From contig QZIP01000033.1 in the NCBI GenBank assembly GCA_003599595.1, positions 1 to 35,868 on the forward strand: a DNA stretch of 35,868 nt, read 5' to 3'. The position numbers and the translations under genes were made by a program. Every line of letters starts with the position of its first letter. Positions within the stretch are counted from its first letter, which is position 1. Below the pieces are notes generated by a model. It did no database searches, was not told the DNA's origin, and saw only the letters and a list, made by a program, of their open reading frames with translations. Origin of the DNA: Candidatus Parcubacteria bacterium. GTDB taxonomy: Bacteria > Patescibacteriota > Microgenomatia > Levybacterales > GWA1-39-11. This document shows, piece after piece, positions 15,257-22,704 of this stretch.

Positions 15257-15720
15257 TATTCTCCAAGAAGTTCATACGCCTTAATATCACCAACAAATGG
15301 AATTTCTAATTCAGTTTCGTCATCAAGTAATATAGAAAGTTTGAACTTGTCTTTTTCAATCATTTCAAACTCTTCATATAACCAATATGAATTGGGTTTG
15401 GATGGATTTTCTATAACTAAAGGATTTTGTGTTTTGATTTCAAATTCTAAAATCTTCTCTTTTTCACTAACATGTTCTGGTTCAATCTTCAATTGATATA
15501 AACCAGTATTCTCTAGGTAAGTGCGATTGAGAATTTTAGCATCATGAAAACAATAATTCTTACAAAACATTCTTATTGATGGTGGTAAATCATTCCAAAT
15601 TGAATCTAAATACTTCTGATAATCAATAATTGCTTGTTCCCATTCATATTGGGCTTTTTCTACTATATCGTAATTATCAGAATTAAATCTATCTAACAAA
15701 TCTCTTGTAAAATATTTCAT
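15256..15720 (-). CDS. DUF4085-like protein
   Basis: 154 residues. MKYFTRDLLDRFNSDN with an EWEQAIIDYQKYL helix, then PPSIRMFCKNYCFHDAKIL and beta-rich segments ending VGDIKAYELLGE, resembling the DUF4085 family (MKYFTxx start, HDxxIL motif). No biochemical role is known for the family. Overlaps the DUF5131 gene by four bases. Confidence 0.65.
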   Translation of the reverse strand: MKYFTRDLLDRFNSDNYDIVEKAQYEWEQAIIDYQKYLDSIWNDLPPSIRMFCKNYCFHDAKILNRTYLENTGLYQLKIEPEHVSEKEKILEFEIKTQNPLVIENPSKPNSYWLYEEFEMIEKDKFKLSILLDDETELEIPFVGDIKAYELLGE

Positions 15721-16665
15721 TCTGGGAACTCCCTTACTCTAATATCTTCTGGCCACAAATCCATATCACCACCATGAGAATCTCCCATTATAACAAAACA
15801 CTCATTCTCATCAATTGGTTTTGGTCCCAGTTGTTTAACAAAACAAGGAACTCCAAATTCCTTACATTGTTTAATAGAATCCCTAACCCATTTCATTTTA
15901 CACATTCTAGCTTCGTTGCCACCTTGTGGGGACTCTGCGCCTACAATTACCCACTTGGTGGCTTGCGTTTCTACTTCTAAGAATGGAGTAAGATCACATT
16001 CGCCTAAACATGGTTCGTAACTTAAAAATAACACAGATCCTAAATCATCACAACTCAATAATGCATCAACATTGTCATCAAATGTTTCCTGTTCAGAAAC
16101 AGAACATCCTACCCAACAATTATCTCTGTAGTAACTAACAGTACAAATTTCATCCTTGTCGTGAAAATCTCCTATTCCATGACTTGGCCACATTTTTCGG
16201 ATATTCTGTGGACGTTTGGTCAACAATAACCAATCAAGATTAGGAGTTTTATCAATTAGATTAAATAGATCAGTTCTCAAATGACTCATCGTGGCAACTT
16301 CATAAGGGTGAAATCCACTTCTTTCAGCATCTGCATATCTTCCATTTTTATCTCTCCACAACAATTTCCCTTTATGGTCTATTATGTGACCAGACCATTC
16401 CTCAAATACATCTGCCAAAGACGCACAAAATACTCTTGTGCGTTTGCCATCGGCTTTTGCTTTCTTATCCCATTTTATGGGTTGATTCCAATAGCTATCT
16501 GAACTGCGCTTTCTAGTTCCATTTGGACCCCATTTAACTCCCTGGAGTTTTACAGACATGTTTTGTTCTGCATAACAAAACTTACATCCAGGAGCTACTT
16601 TACTGCAGCCAGACCACGGATTAAAAAGTAGCATCGGTCCACTGAATATTACTTTTTTCAGACAT
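15717..16665 (-). CDS. DUF5131 (phage Gp37/Gp68 family) protein with apparent +1 frameshift
   Basis: About 315 residues if corrected. The main frame has FNPWSGC, GCKFCYAEQ (CxxC), VFCASLADVFEEW, DWLLLTKRP, CWVGCSVSEQ, FLSYEPCLG and WVIVGAESPQGGNEAR, which together define the DUF5131/Gp37-Gp68 family, radical-SAM-like but of unknown reaction. The expected N-terminus, MSEKSNIQWTDATF, is present in another frame from ATG 16665 behind a strong AGGAGG, and stops at TAA 16623-16621 just after a run of five T. One T too many separates it from FNPWSGC. Either a homopolymer indel, a sequencing error, or a +1 slip at TTT-TAA. Confidence 0.85.
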
Positions 16666-16729
16666 CGATGCACCTCCTTTCTAAACATTTAATCTATCCA
16701 AAAATTTGTTATTATTAGTATTTGTCTGA

Positions 16730-17170
16730 TCACGAAAACCACACCTCCGTACACCCTTCCAAACACTTATTTATTTTCTCTCCCCAATAACATTTACATT
16801 CCATTCCGTTTATTTCTTTACATCCACTTTCGTGAACAAGTTCATAATCTGAATGATAATACAAATAGTTAATAACTACTTGACAAAGTTTTATCTTTTC
16901 TTCTAACTCTGCATATGTTGGCCAACCTCCTTCTTCACATCTATTTTCAATGAAACGATCACAGTTATGAAGCATTTCTTTTTTACTACCAACTCTACGA
17001 TCACATTTGATTCCATCACCTAAAGCTTCATACAATTTATCATCATCTTCAATACATCTATCATCTGCTTTTTGTGATCTGTGTGTGATGATTGCATTCC
17101 GCAATTTGCTACACTCTTGTTCTAATTCTGCGCATCTTTTATTCAACCAATTTTCGTAATGTTCACCCAT
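16730..17170 (-). CDS. Cys-rich hypothetical protein
   Basis: 146 residues from ATG 17170 (MGEHYENW). A longer frame to 17299 runs through the structured RNA and is not credible. N-terminal coiled coil (NKRCAELEQECSKLRNAII), several scattered Cys, and a C-terminal CKEINGMECKCYWG ... CLEGC cluster. First protein after the structured RNA. Function unknown. Confidence 0.75.
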   Translation of the reverse strand: MGEHYENWLNKRCAELEQECSKLRNAIITHRSQKADDRCIEDDDKLYEALGDGIKCDRRVGSKKEMLHNCDRFIENRCEEGGWPTYAELEEKIKLCQVVINYLYYHSDYELVHESGCKEINGMECKCYWGEKINKCLEGCTEVWFS

Positions 17171-17192
17171 ATTAATTTTCCCAAAATAAAAG

Positions 17193-17372
17193 TGGCAGGG
17201 GAGGGAATTGAACCCAGTTTCTGTTAAGGGTTTCCTACTCGATCGCTGTAGACCCTTAAAGATATACCTCCGGTATCCCATGTTTAGGGATGCAAGCACC
17301 AGCGAGCAAAATACTTACGGTTTTCCATTCGCGACCAGTACTCACCGCTTTCTCCCCGGTTATTCCCCTGCC
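17193..17372 (-). ncRNA. 180-nt structured RNA with tRNA-like ends
   Basis: Its 5' end GGCAGGGGA pairs perfectly with 3' TCCCCTGCC (nine bases), followed by a single A like a discriminator base. Just inside the 3' strand lies GGG-TTCAATT-CCC, a T-arm with the canonical GTTCAANYC loop; acceptor plus T-stem total 12 pairs, as in tRNA. Further stems: ACCG/CGGT with a G-rich loop near the 5' end (D-arm-like), ATCCC/GGGAT, ATACC/GGTAT, and AAGGGT/ACCCTT enclosing CTAC/GTAG. CCA is not encoded. The promoter start site lies one base upstream. Candidates: an intron-bearing tRNA, a reduced tmRNA, or a new tRNA-like RNA. I see no tmRNA tag or group I core. Confidence 0.65.
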
Positions 17373-17406
17373 TATTAACTAGACGTTGGTTTCAATAATT
17401 AGTTTT
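17373..17406 (-). promoter_or_regulatory. Repeated ECF-like promoter, copy 6
   Basis: Minus strand AACTAAT (17404-17398), 12 bases, CGTC (17385-17382), 8 bases, A at 17373. The next base, 17372, is the first G of the structured RNA's terminal stem. The -35 element overlaps the stop codon of 17399-17587. Confidence 0.85.
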
Positions 17407-17587
17407 CTGAATTATCAAACCAAATATCACAATTTGTACAAACATAATCAGGTTCTTCCAAACGCCAAATGTTAGGTATTACATTCCATTGACTTTTACA
17501 TTCAGGGCAATGTGGAATTCCACTTTGTATATACACAAAGAGTCCTATTGCTGATAAAATTCCAGCAACAATCCAAATTATTATCAT
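17399..17587 (-). CDS. Membrane-anchored zinc-ribbon microprotein
   Basis: 62 residues: an N-terminal hydrophobic helix (IIIWIVAGILSAIGLFVYI) followed by CPEC ... CTNC, a zinc ribbon. Its ATG follows the stop of the preceding gene with no gap (TAAATG). Last gene of the unit with RtcB. Function unknown. Confidence 0.77.
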   Translation of the reverse strand: MIIIWIVAGILSAIGLFVYIQSGIPHCPECKSQWNVIPNIWRLEEPDYVCTNCDIWFDNSEN

Positions 17588-17758
17588 TTATTCTGCAGCC
17601 TTCTCTTCCGGTATATTCTTACCCTGTGCATAATGAATAGCCAATCTGAGACTATCAAACAAAACAGGTTTTTGCTGTTTGTTAATGGCTCTATATTTAC
17701 CATTAAGTAATAACTGAACACTCATTGTATCTTGGGACCATCTCATACTATTGCTCAT
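17588..17758 (-). CDS. Small basic hypothetical protein
   Basis: 56 residues from ATG 17758 to TAA 17588. AGGAG lies upstream inside the end of the previous gene and the start follows its TGA directly. Sequence such as VQLLLNGKYRAINKQQKPVL reads as a small beta-alpha unit. Both junctions are perfectly stop-to-start, so I regard it as real. Family unknown. Confidence 0.68.
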   Translation of the reverse strand: MSNSMRWSQDTMSVQLLLNGKYRAINKQQKPVLFDSLRLAIHYAQGKNIPEEKAAE

Positions 17759-17980
17759 TCATTTCTCCTGTTTTAATTTCTGAATTAACTTGTAAATTTC
17801 TATCTCGGCTGTACTACAACCAACCCATACTCCAACTGATTTTTCATAAGATGAGGTGTATACATTATCACCATATTTTTCTACTAGAGATTTTTGGTAT
17901 TTTGTTTCCTCAACCATACGTTTCATTATTTTGCGTCTGATGTTAATCAACAGTTTTATTATGTCTTTTGTTTCCATCAA
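17759..17980 (-). CDS. Small hypothetical protein next to rtcB
   Basis: 73 residues, helical and basic at the N-terminus (IIKLLINIRRKIMKRMVEET), with a short strand VGVWVGCSTAEIE. Overlaps rtcB by four bases and so is translated after it. No family recognised. Confidence 0.72.
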   Translation of the reverse strand: MMETKDIIKLLINIRRKIMKRMVEETKYQKSLVEKYGDNVYTSSYEKSVGVWVGCSTAEIEIYKLIQKLKQEK

Positions 17981-19365
17981 TCTTCTGCCTTTCCATCATC
18001 AGCCATTTTTACAATTCTTGGTTGAAACTCCGCTACAATATCCACTAAATCAGACTGTTCAGACATCACCTTCCTAATATCTTTGTAAACACCAGGAACT
18101 TCATCTAATCCACCAGAAATGAGTTTTACTCCTCTTTCTGCTAAAACGCCTCTCCAGTATTCCCATTTCATTTCTTTAACTCCTTGACGACGGGACATTC
18201 TACGTCCTGCGCCGTGCGAGGCAGACTCTAAACTAGAAACTGAGCCTTTCCCCCTAACTATATATGCAGGGTCTGCCATAGAGCCTGGGATAACTCCTAA
18301 AACACCCTTCCCAGCCGGGGTAGCTCCCTTTCTATGGACTATAACTTCCTTACCACCATGAATTTCTTTCCAAGCGAAATTATGATGATTCTCAATCTTA
18401 GCTAAAACATCAGCTCCAATTGAATCAGTAATACTATTGTGAATACATTCATGATTAGCACTTGCATAATCTCCCATCAAATTCATAGCATTCCAATATT
18501 CTTGACCAGCTTCAGTGTCTAAATCTAACCAAGCTAGATACTTAAAATACTCTCTATATTTCTTTGGAATACTTTGAACAGCTACTTCAGAATAATGTTT
18601 ACAAACTTGCGCACCAGTGCCGCGACTACCGCTATGACTCATAAGAGCCAGATATTCTCCAGGTTCCAATCCTAGTTCCGGTTTGGTTAGAGTAGCAATT
18701 CCAAACTCAACAAAATGATTACCAGTTCCACTAGTACCTAACTGTGCCCAAGCTCTATCTTTCATTTGTTTGGTAATTGGAGAAACAGTCCAATTTTGGT
18801 CCATTACTCTATGAGAAAACTTGTTTCTATATTCTCCACCCATACCAAAATTAGTACCATCTTCAATTGCTTTCTGTAATTTCAATAAATTGGTATCTAT
18901 TAATTTTACAGGAAGATCAAAGATTGTAAATGCCATTCTACATGCAATATCTACACCCACAGCATACGGAATCACACTATTATCAGTTGCAAGAACTCCA
19001 CCAACTGGTAAGCCATATCCCAAATGACAATCTGGCATAATAGCGCCAGCTACTGCTACTGGTGTTTGACAAGCAACTTTCATTTGTTCAATTGCATTTG
19101 AATCAATACCTTCTCCCCATATTGGGAAATCAATGGGAGAAGAAGGAACAAACTCTGGTTCTGCTTCTATAATTAGGGATTTAGCAAAATCACCGAAATG
19201 TTCATGGTTCGCGTACTCAGATGGATTTTCAATTACCTTTTTGATGAAACTATTAACAGTCTTCCCATTAAAAAATCCAGCTTGTGCTGCTTTCTTAATG
19301 CAATCAACTCCAATGTTTGCCATTTCATTAGTAATTCCATGCTTTAACATTTGCTTCTTATTCAT
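17977..19365 (-). CDS. rtcB: RtcB-family RNA ligase
   Basis: 462 residues, full length for RtcB. Metal-binding GVDIACRM (D139, C142), GTGNHFVE (H217), SHSGSRG (243-249), GVIPGSMADPAYIVRGKG, and the guanylylated-histidine motif SxSHGAGRRMSRR (H384) are all intact, so it should be active. RtcB joins RNA ends carrying 3'-phosphate or 2',3'-cyclic phosphate to 5'-hydroxyl using GTP and Mn2+, as in tRNA splicing and repair. No archease gene is visible. On a phage it could repair tRNAs cut by host anticodon nucleases. It is translationally coupled (four-base overlap) to the HAD-fold gene upstream. Confidence 0.95.
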   Translation of the reverse strand: MNKKQMLKHGITNEMANIGVDCIKKAAQAGFFNGKTVNSFIKKVIENPSEYANHEHFGDFAKSLIIEAEPEFVPSSPIDFPIWGEGIDSNAIEQMKVACQTPVAVAGAIMPDCHLGYGLPVGGVLATDNSVIPYAVGVDIACRMAFTIFDLPVKLIDTNLLKLQKAIEDGTNFGMGGEYRNKFSHRVMDQNWTVSPITKQMKDRAWAQLGTSGTGNHFVEFGIATLTKPELGLEPGEYLALMSHSGSRGTGAQVCKHYSEVAVQSIPKKYREYFKYLAWLDLDTEAGQEYWNAMNLMGDYASANHECIHNSITDSIGADVLAKIENHHNFAWKEIHGGKEVIVHRKGATPAGKGVLGVIPGSMADPAYIVRGKGSVSSLESASHGAGRRMSRRQGVKEMKWEYWRGVLAERGVKLISGGLDEVPGVYKDIRKVMSEQSDLVDIVAEFQPRIVKMADDGKAED

Positions 19366-20132
19366 TTTATACTCTTTGGTACATATGGACCCTTTTTAAC
19401 AACAACTATTCCATTTTCATCATAATGCCAATTATATGTTTGTCCAGGCTTATCGTTTGGATCACCACATTTTGGACAAGAAATCACACCTAATGCATAG
19501 CAAACTACAAACTTCCAACCTTTTCCATTACATTCACTACATCTCAGTTCTAATGGCTCACCAGTTTTTCTCTTATAACACAATCTTAAAGCCGTTACGA
19601 CCTCTTCATAATTATCGCCGTCGTATTTAATGACATTTGGATGATTAAAATCTTTATTTGATTCGGTAACTGGCATAATACCCAGTCCTCTGGGTCTATG
19701 TTCTAACCATGCTGTCATATAATCTGGATAGTCATCATATAAAAACTTTCCATAGACAATACCCTTGTTCATAGTAACATGAACATGATGCTCATCACCT
19801 AAATACTTATGACACCACTCTAGTTTCTCTTTCCATGCTAAAGGCTTTGATTTTGGACCTTTAGTTAGTACATTACAACAAAATCCAATTTCCTTAGCTG
19901 CATGGAATATTTTCATTCCTTTTTCAATTGGATTTAAACTTAGCCACCACCCAGGTTGATTCCTAATCAAATCAAATCTTGCTTTCATATATGGAAGTTC
20001 ATCTAACTTCCAAAAGTTTTCACCTGTAACAACGTTATCATTAGGAGCAGCTATTTTGGATATATCCCTAAGTAATGCTTCATCATGATTAGCTAAACTC
20101 CCATCTAAATCAAACAATCCAATTGTTGGCAT
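19362..20132 (-). CDS. HAD-family phosphatase with C-terminal zinc knuckle
   Basis: 256 residues. HAD motif I is DLDGS (D8, D10), motif II is VLTKGP with a following Lys, and motif III is LYDDYPDY, so the phosphatase site looks complete. The layout resembles 5'(3')-deoxyribonucleotidase-like HAD proteins. The last 60 residues carry CSECNGKG and CPKCGDPN, a four-Cys zinc knuckle not usual in that group, which may bind RNA or a partner. Coupled by a four-base overlap to rtcB, so a joint role in RNA end repair is plausible, though RtcB needs no 3'-phosphatase; nucleotide salvage is the alternative. Confidence 0.78.
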   Translation of the reverse strand: MPTIGLFDLDGSLANHDEALLRDISKIAAPNDNVVTGENFWKLDELPYMKARFDLIRNQPGWWLSLNPIEKGMKIFHAAKEIGFCCNVLTKGPKSKPLAWKEKLEWCHKYLGDEHHVHVTMNKGIVYGKFLYDDYPDYMTAWLEHRPRGLGIMPVTESNKDFNHPNVIKYDGDNYEEVVTALRLCYKRKTGEPLELRCSECNGKGWKFVVCYALGVISCPKCGDPNDKPGQTYNWHYDENGIVVVKKGPYVPKSIK

Positions 20133-20344
20133 TATTTCTTCCCTTTATCAAAATTCTCAAGAGCTTCAATTGCAAAATTCAGTTCTTGTTCTGATTCAAC
20201 TAAATCTTCTGGCATGTCTTCATCATCGTAATTATCTCTATCATGTTCCATTTCATACCAACCAATTACATTTTGAGCTGCTGCGAGAGCTCTTTCCAAT
20301 AACACTTCTCTGCAAATAGCAACATTATCCTTGTTTGTTTTCAT
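20132..20344 (-). CDS. Small acidic helical protein
   Basis: 70 residues from ATG 20344, which overlaps the preceding TAA (TAATG). Helices around ICREVLLERALAAAQNVIGW and SEQELNFAIEALENF flank an acidic loop. Family unknown. Confidence 0.73.
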   Translation of the reverse strand: MKTNKDNVAICREVLLERALAAAQNVIGWYEMEHDRDNYDDEDMPEDLVESEQELNFAIEALENFDKGKK

Positions 20345-20574
20345 TACCAATCCACCTCAATATATTCCACTGGAGTAAATTTTTTAATATATCTATCGCG
20401 TAGATCTTTGTTAAACACTTCACCATCTTCAAATTCTAACCAAGCCACAGCCACGCCATCTAATTCAGGATACCCTGCCATAGTAATGTTTGTGATTTGG
20501 TTATCCCTATGAGGAAATTTTCTGTGCATAGGAGAATCAACAACTCTTCCGTGACTAGTCCAATAATTGTTCAT
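20344..20574 (-). CDS. Small hypothetical protein
   Basis: 76 residues. N-terminal His/Arg-rich region (HRKFPHRDNQ) and a beta hairpin VAVAWLEFEDGEVF, then a basic helix DRYIKKF. Position between two small genes of the rtcB unit. Unknown family. Confidence 0.72.
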   Translation of the reverse strand: MNNYWTSHGRVVDSPMHRKFPHRDNQITNITMAGYPELDGVAVAWLEFEDGEVFNKDLRDRYIKKFTPVEYIEVDW

Positions 20575-20582
20575 ACTAATCC

Positions 20583-20768
20583 TTAATTCAAAACAAAGAA
20601 ATGTAATAACGTATAAACAATAATAACCATGATGGTAATTCGTAGAATTAATGACAATCGATCTCCTTCAATCTTCATTTTCTTAGCAGGCTCTGGCCTT
20701 TTAGGTGCATCTGTTGCAGTATACTTAACTGGTGGATCATTTCGATCCATTTGAGTCTGAGTGTCCAC
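20583..20768 (-). CDS. Small tail-anchored membrane protein
   Basis: 61 residues with a polar, Pro-rich N-terminus and a C-terminal hydrophobic helix (LILRITIMVIIVYTLLHFF). GTG 20768 has AAGGAGG nine bases upstream and is preferred, although it overlaps the preceding gene by 32 bases; ATG 20750 is the alternative. Function unknown. Confidence 0.68.
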   Translation of the reverse strand: MDTQTQMDRNDPPVKYTATDAPKRPEPAKKMKIEGDRLSLILRITIMVIIVYTLLHFFVLN

Positions 20769-21090
20769 AGTTACAATCCTCCTTATGGAAAAGTGTTATA
20801 CCAGCTTTTGGAATTCCTTCAGGATCAATCGGATCATTTGTTAAAACCATATCAATATCACTGAACAATTTAGTTTCTGGTCTGGTTAAAATAGATTTGA
20901 TATCAACCTTTCCTGTTTTAATCAAATCTATATCTTCCAATGATACTGGAGTTGCCATCCATATATTTTGCATTTTGTCACAACCAGACCAGTGACAATA
21001 ATACAATTTCCCATCATCTCCATTGCAAATGGAAATTAATGGACCATCATACCAATTTAAACATTCAACTTCATCAAGTATTTTTGTCAA
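20737..21090 (-). CDS. DUF6575-like hypothetical protein
   Basis: 117 residues. LNWYDGPLISICNGDDGKLYYCHW followed by IWMATPVSLEDIDLIKTGKVDIKSIL matches the pattern of a small family (WYDGPL ... YLxxW ... PVSxExLxxLxxGxxxLxxxL), DUF6575-like as far as I recall. C-terminus has CNCGHSDS. Function of the family unknown. Confidence 0.68.
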   Translation of the reverse strand: MTKILDEVECLNWYDGPLISICNGDDGKLYYCHWSGCDKMQNIWMATPVSLEDIDLIKTGKVDIKSILTRPETKLFSDIDMVLTNDPIDPEGIPKAGITLFHKEDCNCGHSDSNGSK

Positions 21091-21500
21091 ATTTCATCTT
21101 CTCTTTCTATAAACTGTTTTACTCTTTCCTTAAAAGCTTCTTTTTTAGATTCTGGAATTAAATCTGATATCTTAACCCATTCATTATCAGTTTTCTCAAT
21201 CTCTTCAATTTCTTTTTCAAGAAGTACAATTCTTTCCTTCAATCTATCAATTGCTGTTCTTTTAGCTTCAATCTTATTTCTTTCATGTTCTCTTGAATTT
21301 GTTCTCTCACACCTACTTTCAAAATCACTATATTTAATAACTTCATGTAACGTAACTTTAACTGTAACTATGCCACAACTTTCAACACAGGGTTGATGAT
21401 TTCTTAAATCTTGTTCATCTATGTATACTTTACTACCACCAAGAGCTTCTCCAAGTTCATAATCAAAATCCACCTTGTCCATATAATAGATATTATTCAT
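21087..21500 (-). CDS. Coiled-coil hypothetical protein
   Basis: 137 residues from ATG 21500 with GGGAG upstream. N-terminal beta-rich segment, then a long charged coiled coil (about residues 75-110) and a basic-acidic C-terminal helix. Overlaps the next gene by four bases. Unknown family. Confidence 0.72.
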   Translation of the reverse strand: MNNIYYMDKVDFDYELGEALGGSKVYIDEQDLRNHQPCVESCGIVTVKVTLHEVIKYSDFESRCERTNSREHERNKIEAKRTAIDRLKERIVLLEKEIEEIEKTDNEWVKISDLIPESKKEAFKERVKQFIEREDEI

Positions 21501-21555
21501 GTCCAGCTCCCAATACACATTGAAATGGAGTATGTATATGACTTTTGTATTAGTT

Positions 21556-21855
21556 TTATACCCACATGTCTTCCAATAATCTAACTGTGTAAATAATTAA
21601 TGTTTCATCATGTTTTATTTCACCAAGACCCTTCCACAATGGATATCTATAATCCCATTTTCTGGAATCCTTATAAAGTGCTTTCAGAAACTCCCTAACT
21701 GTATCAGCACATTTCTTTTCTTTTTTAGAACCATTGTACAAACAATTGTGTAAATAATCTTTGGTTTCTTGTAGAAGTTGATCGTCATCCTTTCCTTTGA
21801 CCTTGATTCTAAAAGCCTTAGTCAACTCAGTCCAATCCCATCCTTTGAATTTCAT
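21556..21855 (-). CDS. Basic helical hypothetical protein
   Basis: 99 residues, predominantly helical and basic, with LYNGSKKEKKCADTVREFLK and a Trp/Tyr-rich C-terminal half (KWDYRYPLWKGLG). ATG 21855 overlaps the preceding stop by four bases. The 55 bases between its stop and ATG 21500 hold nothing recognisable. Confidence 0.72.
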   Translation of the reverse strand: MKFKGWDWTELTKAFRIKVKGKDDDQLLQETKDYLHNCLYNGSKKEKKCADTVREFLKALYKDSRKWDYRYPLWKGLGEIKHDETLIIYTVRLLEDMWV

Positions 21856-22088
21856 AATTTACCTGTTTTCAACCAATTTTGGAGGTGTTCAATAAATTGT
21901 TGAACTTCTTCTTTATTTAAGTGATGATGTTCACCAATCCATAAATAAGAAGAACCTGGATTTTCAAATGAATGATTGTAATCTCCAATTGCTGAAGATT
22001 GTTGTGCTAGTCTTATTTTATCATGAGGTTCTACATATCTTGGATGTTCAAGAACCTCAAATCCTCTTTCAGTTTTGATGACATTCAT
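21852..22088 (-). CDS. Conserved small protein (SSAIGDY family)
   Basis: 78 residues. RGFEVLEHPRY ... RLAQQSSAIGDYNHSF ... PGSSYLWIGEHHHLNKEEVQQFIEHLQNWLKTG is a pattern I recognise from unnamed small phage and bacterial proteins. Probably one alpha-beta domain. Function unknown. Confidence 0.78.
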   Translation of the reverse strand: MNVIKTERGFEVLEHPRYVEPHDKIRLAQQSSAIGDYNHSFENPGSSYLWIGEHHHLNKEEVQQFIEHLQNWLKTGKL

Positions 22089-22285
22089 AACCTGTCCTTA
22101 ATCCTTTCAATTTCTTTGGGTTTGGTTACTGTAAATTCATCATGCCTGTAACCATAATAATTACATCCTTTCAAATCAGACTTATAAGGAGATCTGCAAA
22201 CTACTACTTCTTTTCCATTTTGCACTTCAAGTCTAATTACTGTTACAAATACAAAACAATTGTTTTCTTCATCAAATACAAACAT
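22085..22285 (-). CDS. Small beta-rich protein
   Basis: 66 residues from ATG 22285, seven bases after GGAG and two after the preceding stop; ATG 22297 would overlap. Mostly strands (NCFVFVTVIRLEVQNGKEVVVC), with a KPKEIERIKDRL helix at the end. Unknown. Confidence 0.7.
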   Translation of the reverse strand: MFVFDEENNCFVFVTVIRLEVQNGKEVVVCRSPYKSDLKGCNYYGYRHDEFTVTKPKEIERIKDRL

Positions 22286-22287
22286 AA

Positions 22288-22701
22288 TTAACTCCATCCA
22301 TATTGTTTCTTCAACCGTTCAAAATCACTCTTATCTCTTTGTTCTTTAGAAGTCTTTTCTTCCTGCTTTTTCAATTCCATAGCTTGAATTTCTTCTGGGA
22401 GCATTTTCCTATTTCCCCAAATTTTAATCACAGGACTACTGTCATATTCTCCATAATCAGTATATTCTAAATCAAATGAATCAAATCTTACACTCTTCTC
22501 TTTTGTTCCATCACAATATCCACCGCCACGATAATTACCTTCTGTAATTTTTCTTTCATCAAGTTTGTAGCATCGTACATATTCTAACAATTTCTCATTA
22601 AGTTTGGTCAAAACAACTTCAAAATTACCATCAAGTTCATATGTGCCAATAGTAGTCAGTGTCTGTCTTACAGTCTTTTTATCGAAATTGTATTCAATCA
22701 T
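22288..22701 (-). CDS. Hypothetical protein, tandem paralog A
   Basis: 137 residues. It shares with the next upstream gene (22705-23121) the same length, a YCDGT-KxVxFDSF core, a KxLPEE segment, a charged helix and the ending LKKxxGWS, so the two are tandem duplicates. The C-terminal 45 residues form a basic-acidic helix. Function unknown. Confidence 0.76.
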   Translation of the reverse strand: MIEYNFDKKTVRQTLTTIGTYELDGNFEVVLTKLNEKLLEYVRCYKLDERKITEGNYRGGGYCDGTKEKSVRFDSFDLEYTDYGEYDSSPVIKIWGNRKMLPEEIQAMELKKQEEKTSKEQRDKSDFERLKKQYGWS

Positions 22702-22704
22702 GAT

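Noticed and set aside
17171-17299. N-terminal extension of the gene ending at 16730
   Set aside because: The frame to 17299 reads through the structured RNA's stems; the ATG at 17170 right after the RNA is the sensible start.
17193-17372. tmRNA
   Set aside because: Ends are tRNA-like, but there is no G-U Ala identity pair, no tag frame ending in a typical ALAA, and no visible pseudoknots; kept as an open possibility in the structured-RNA entry only.
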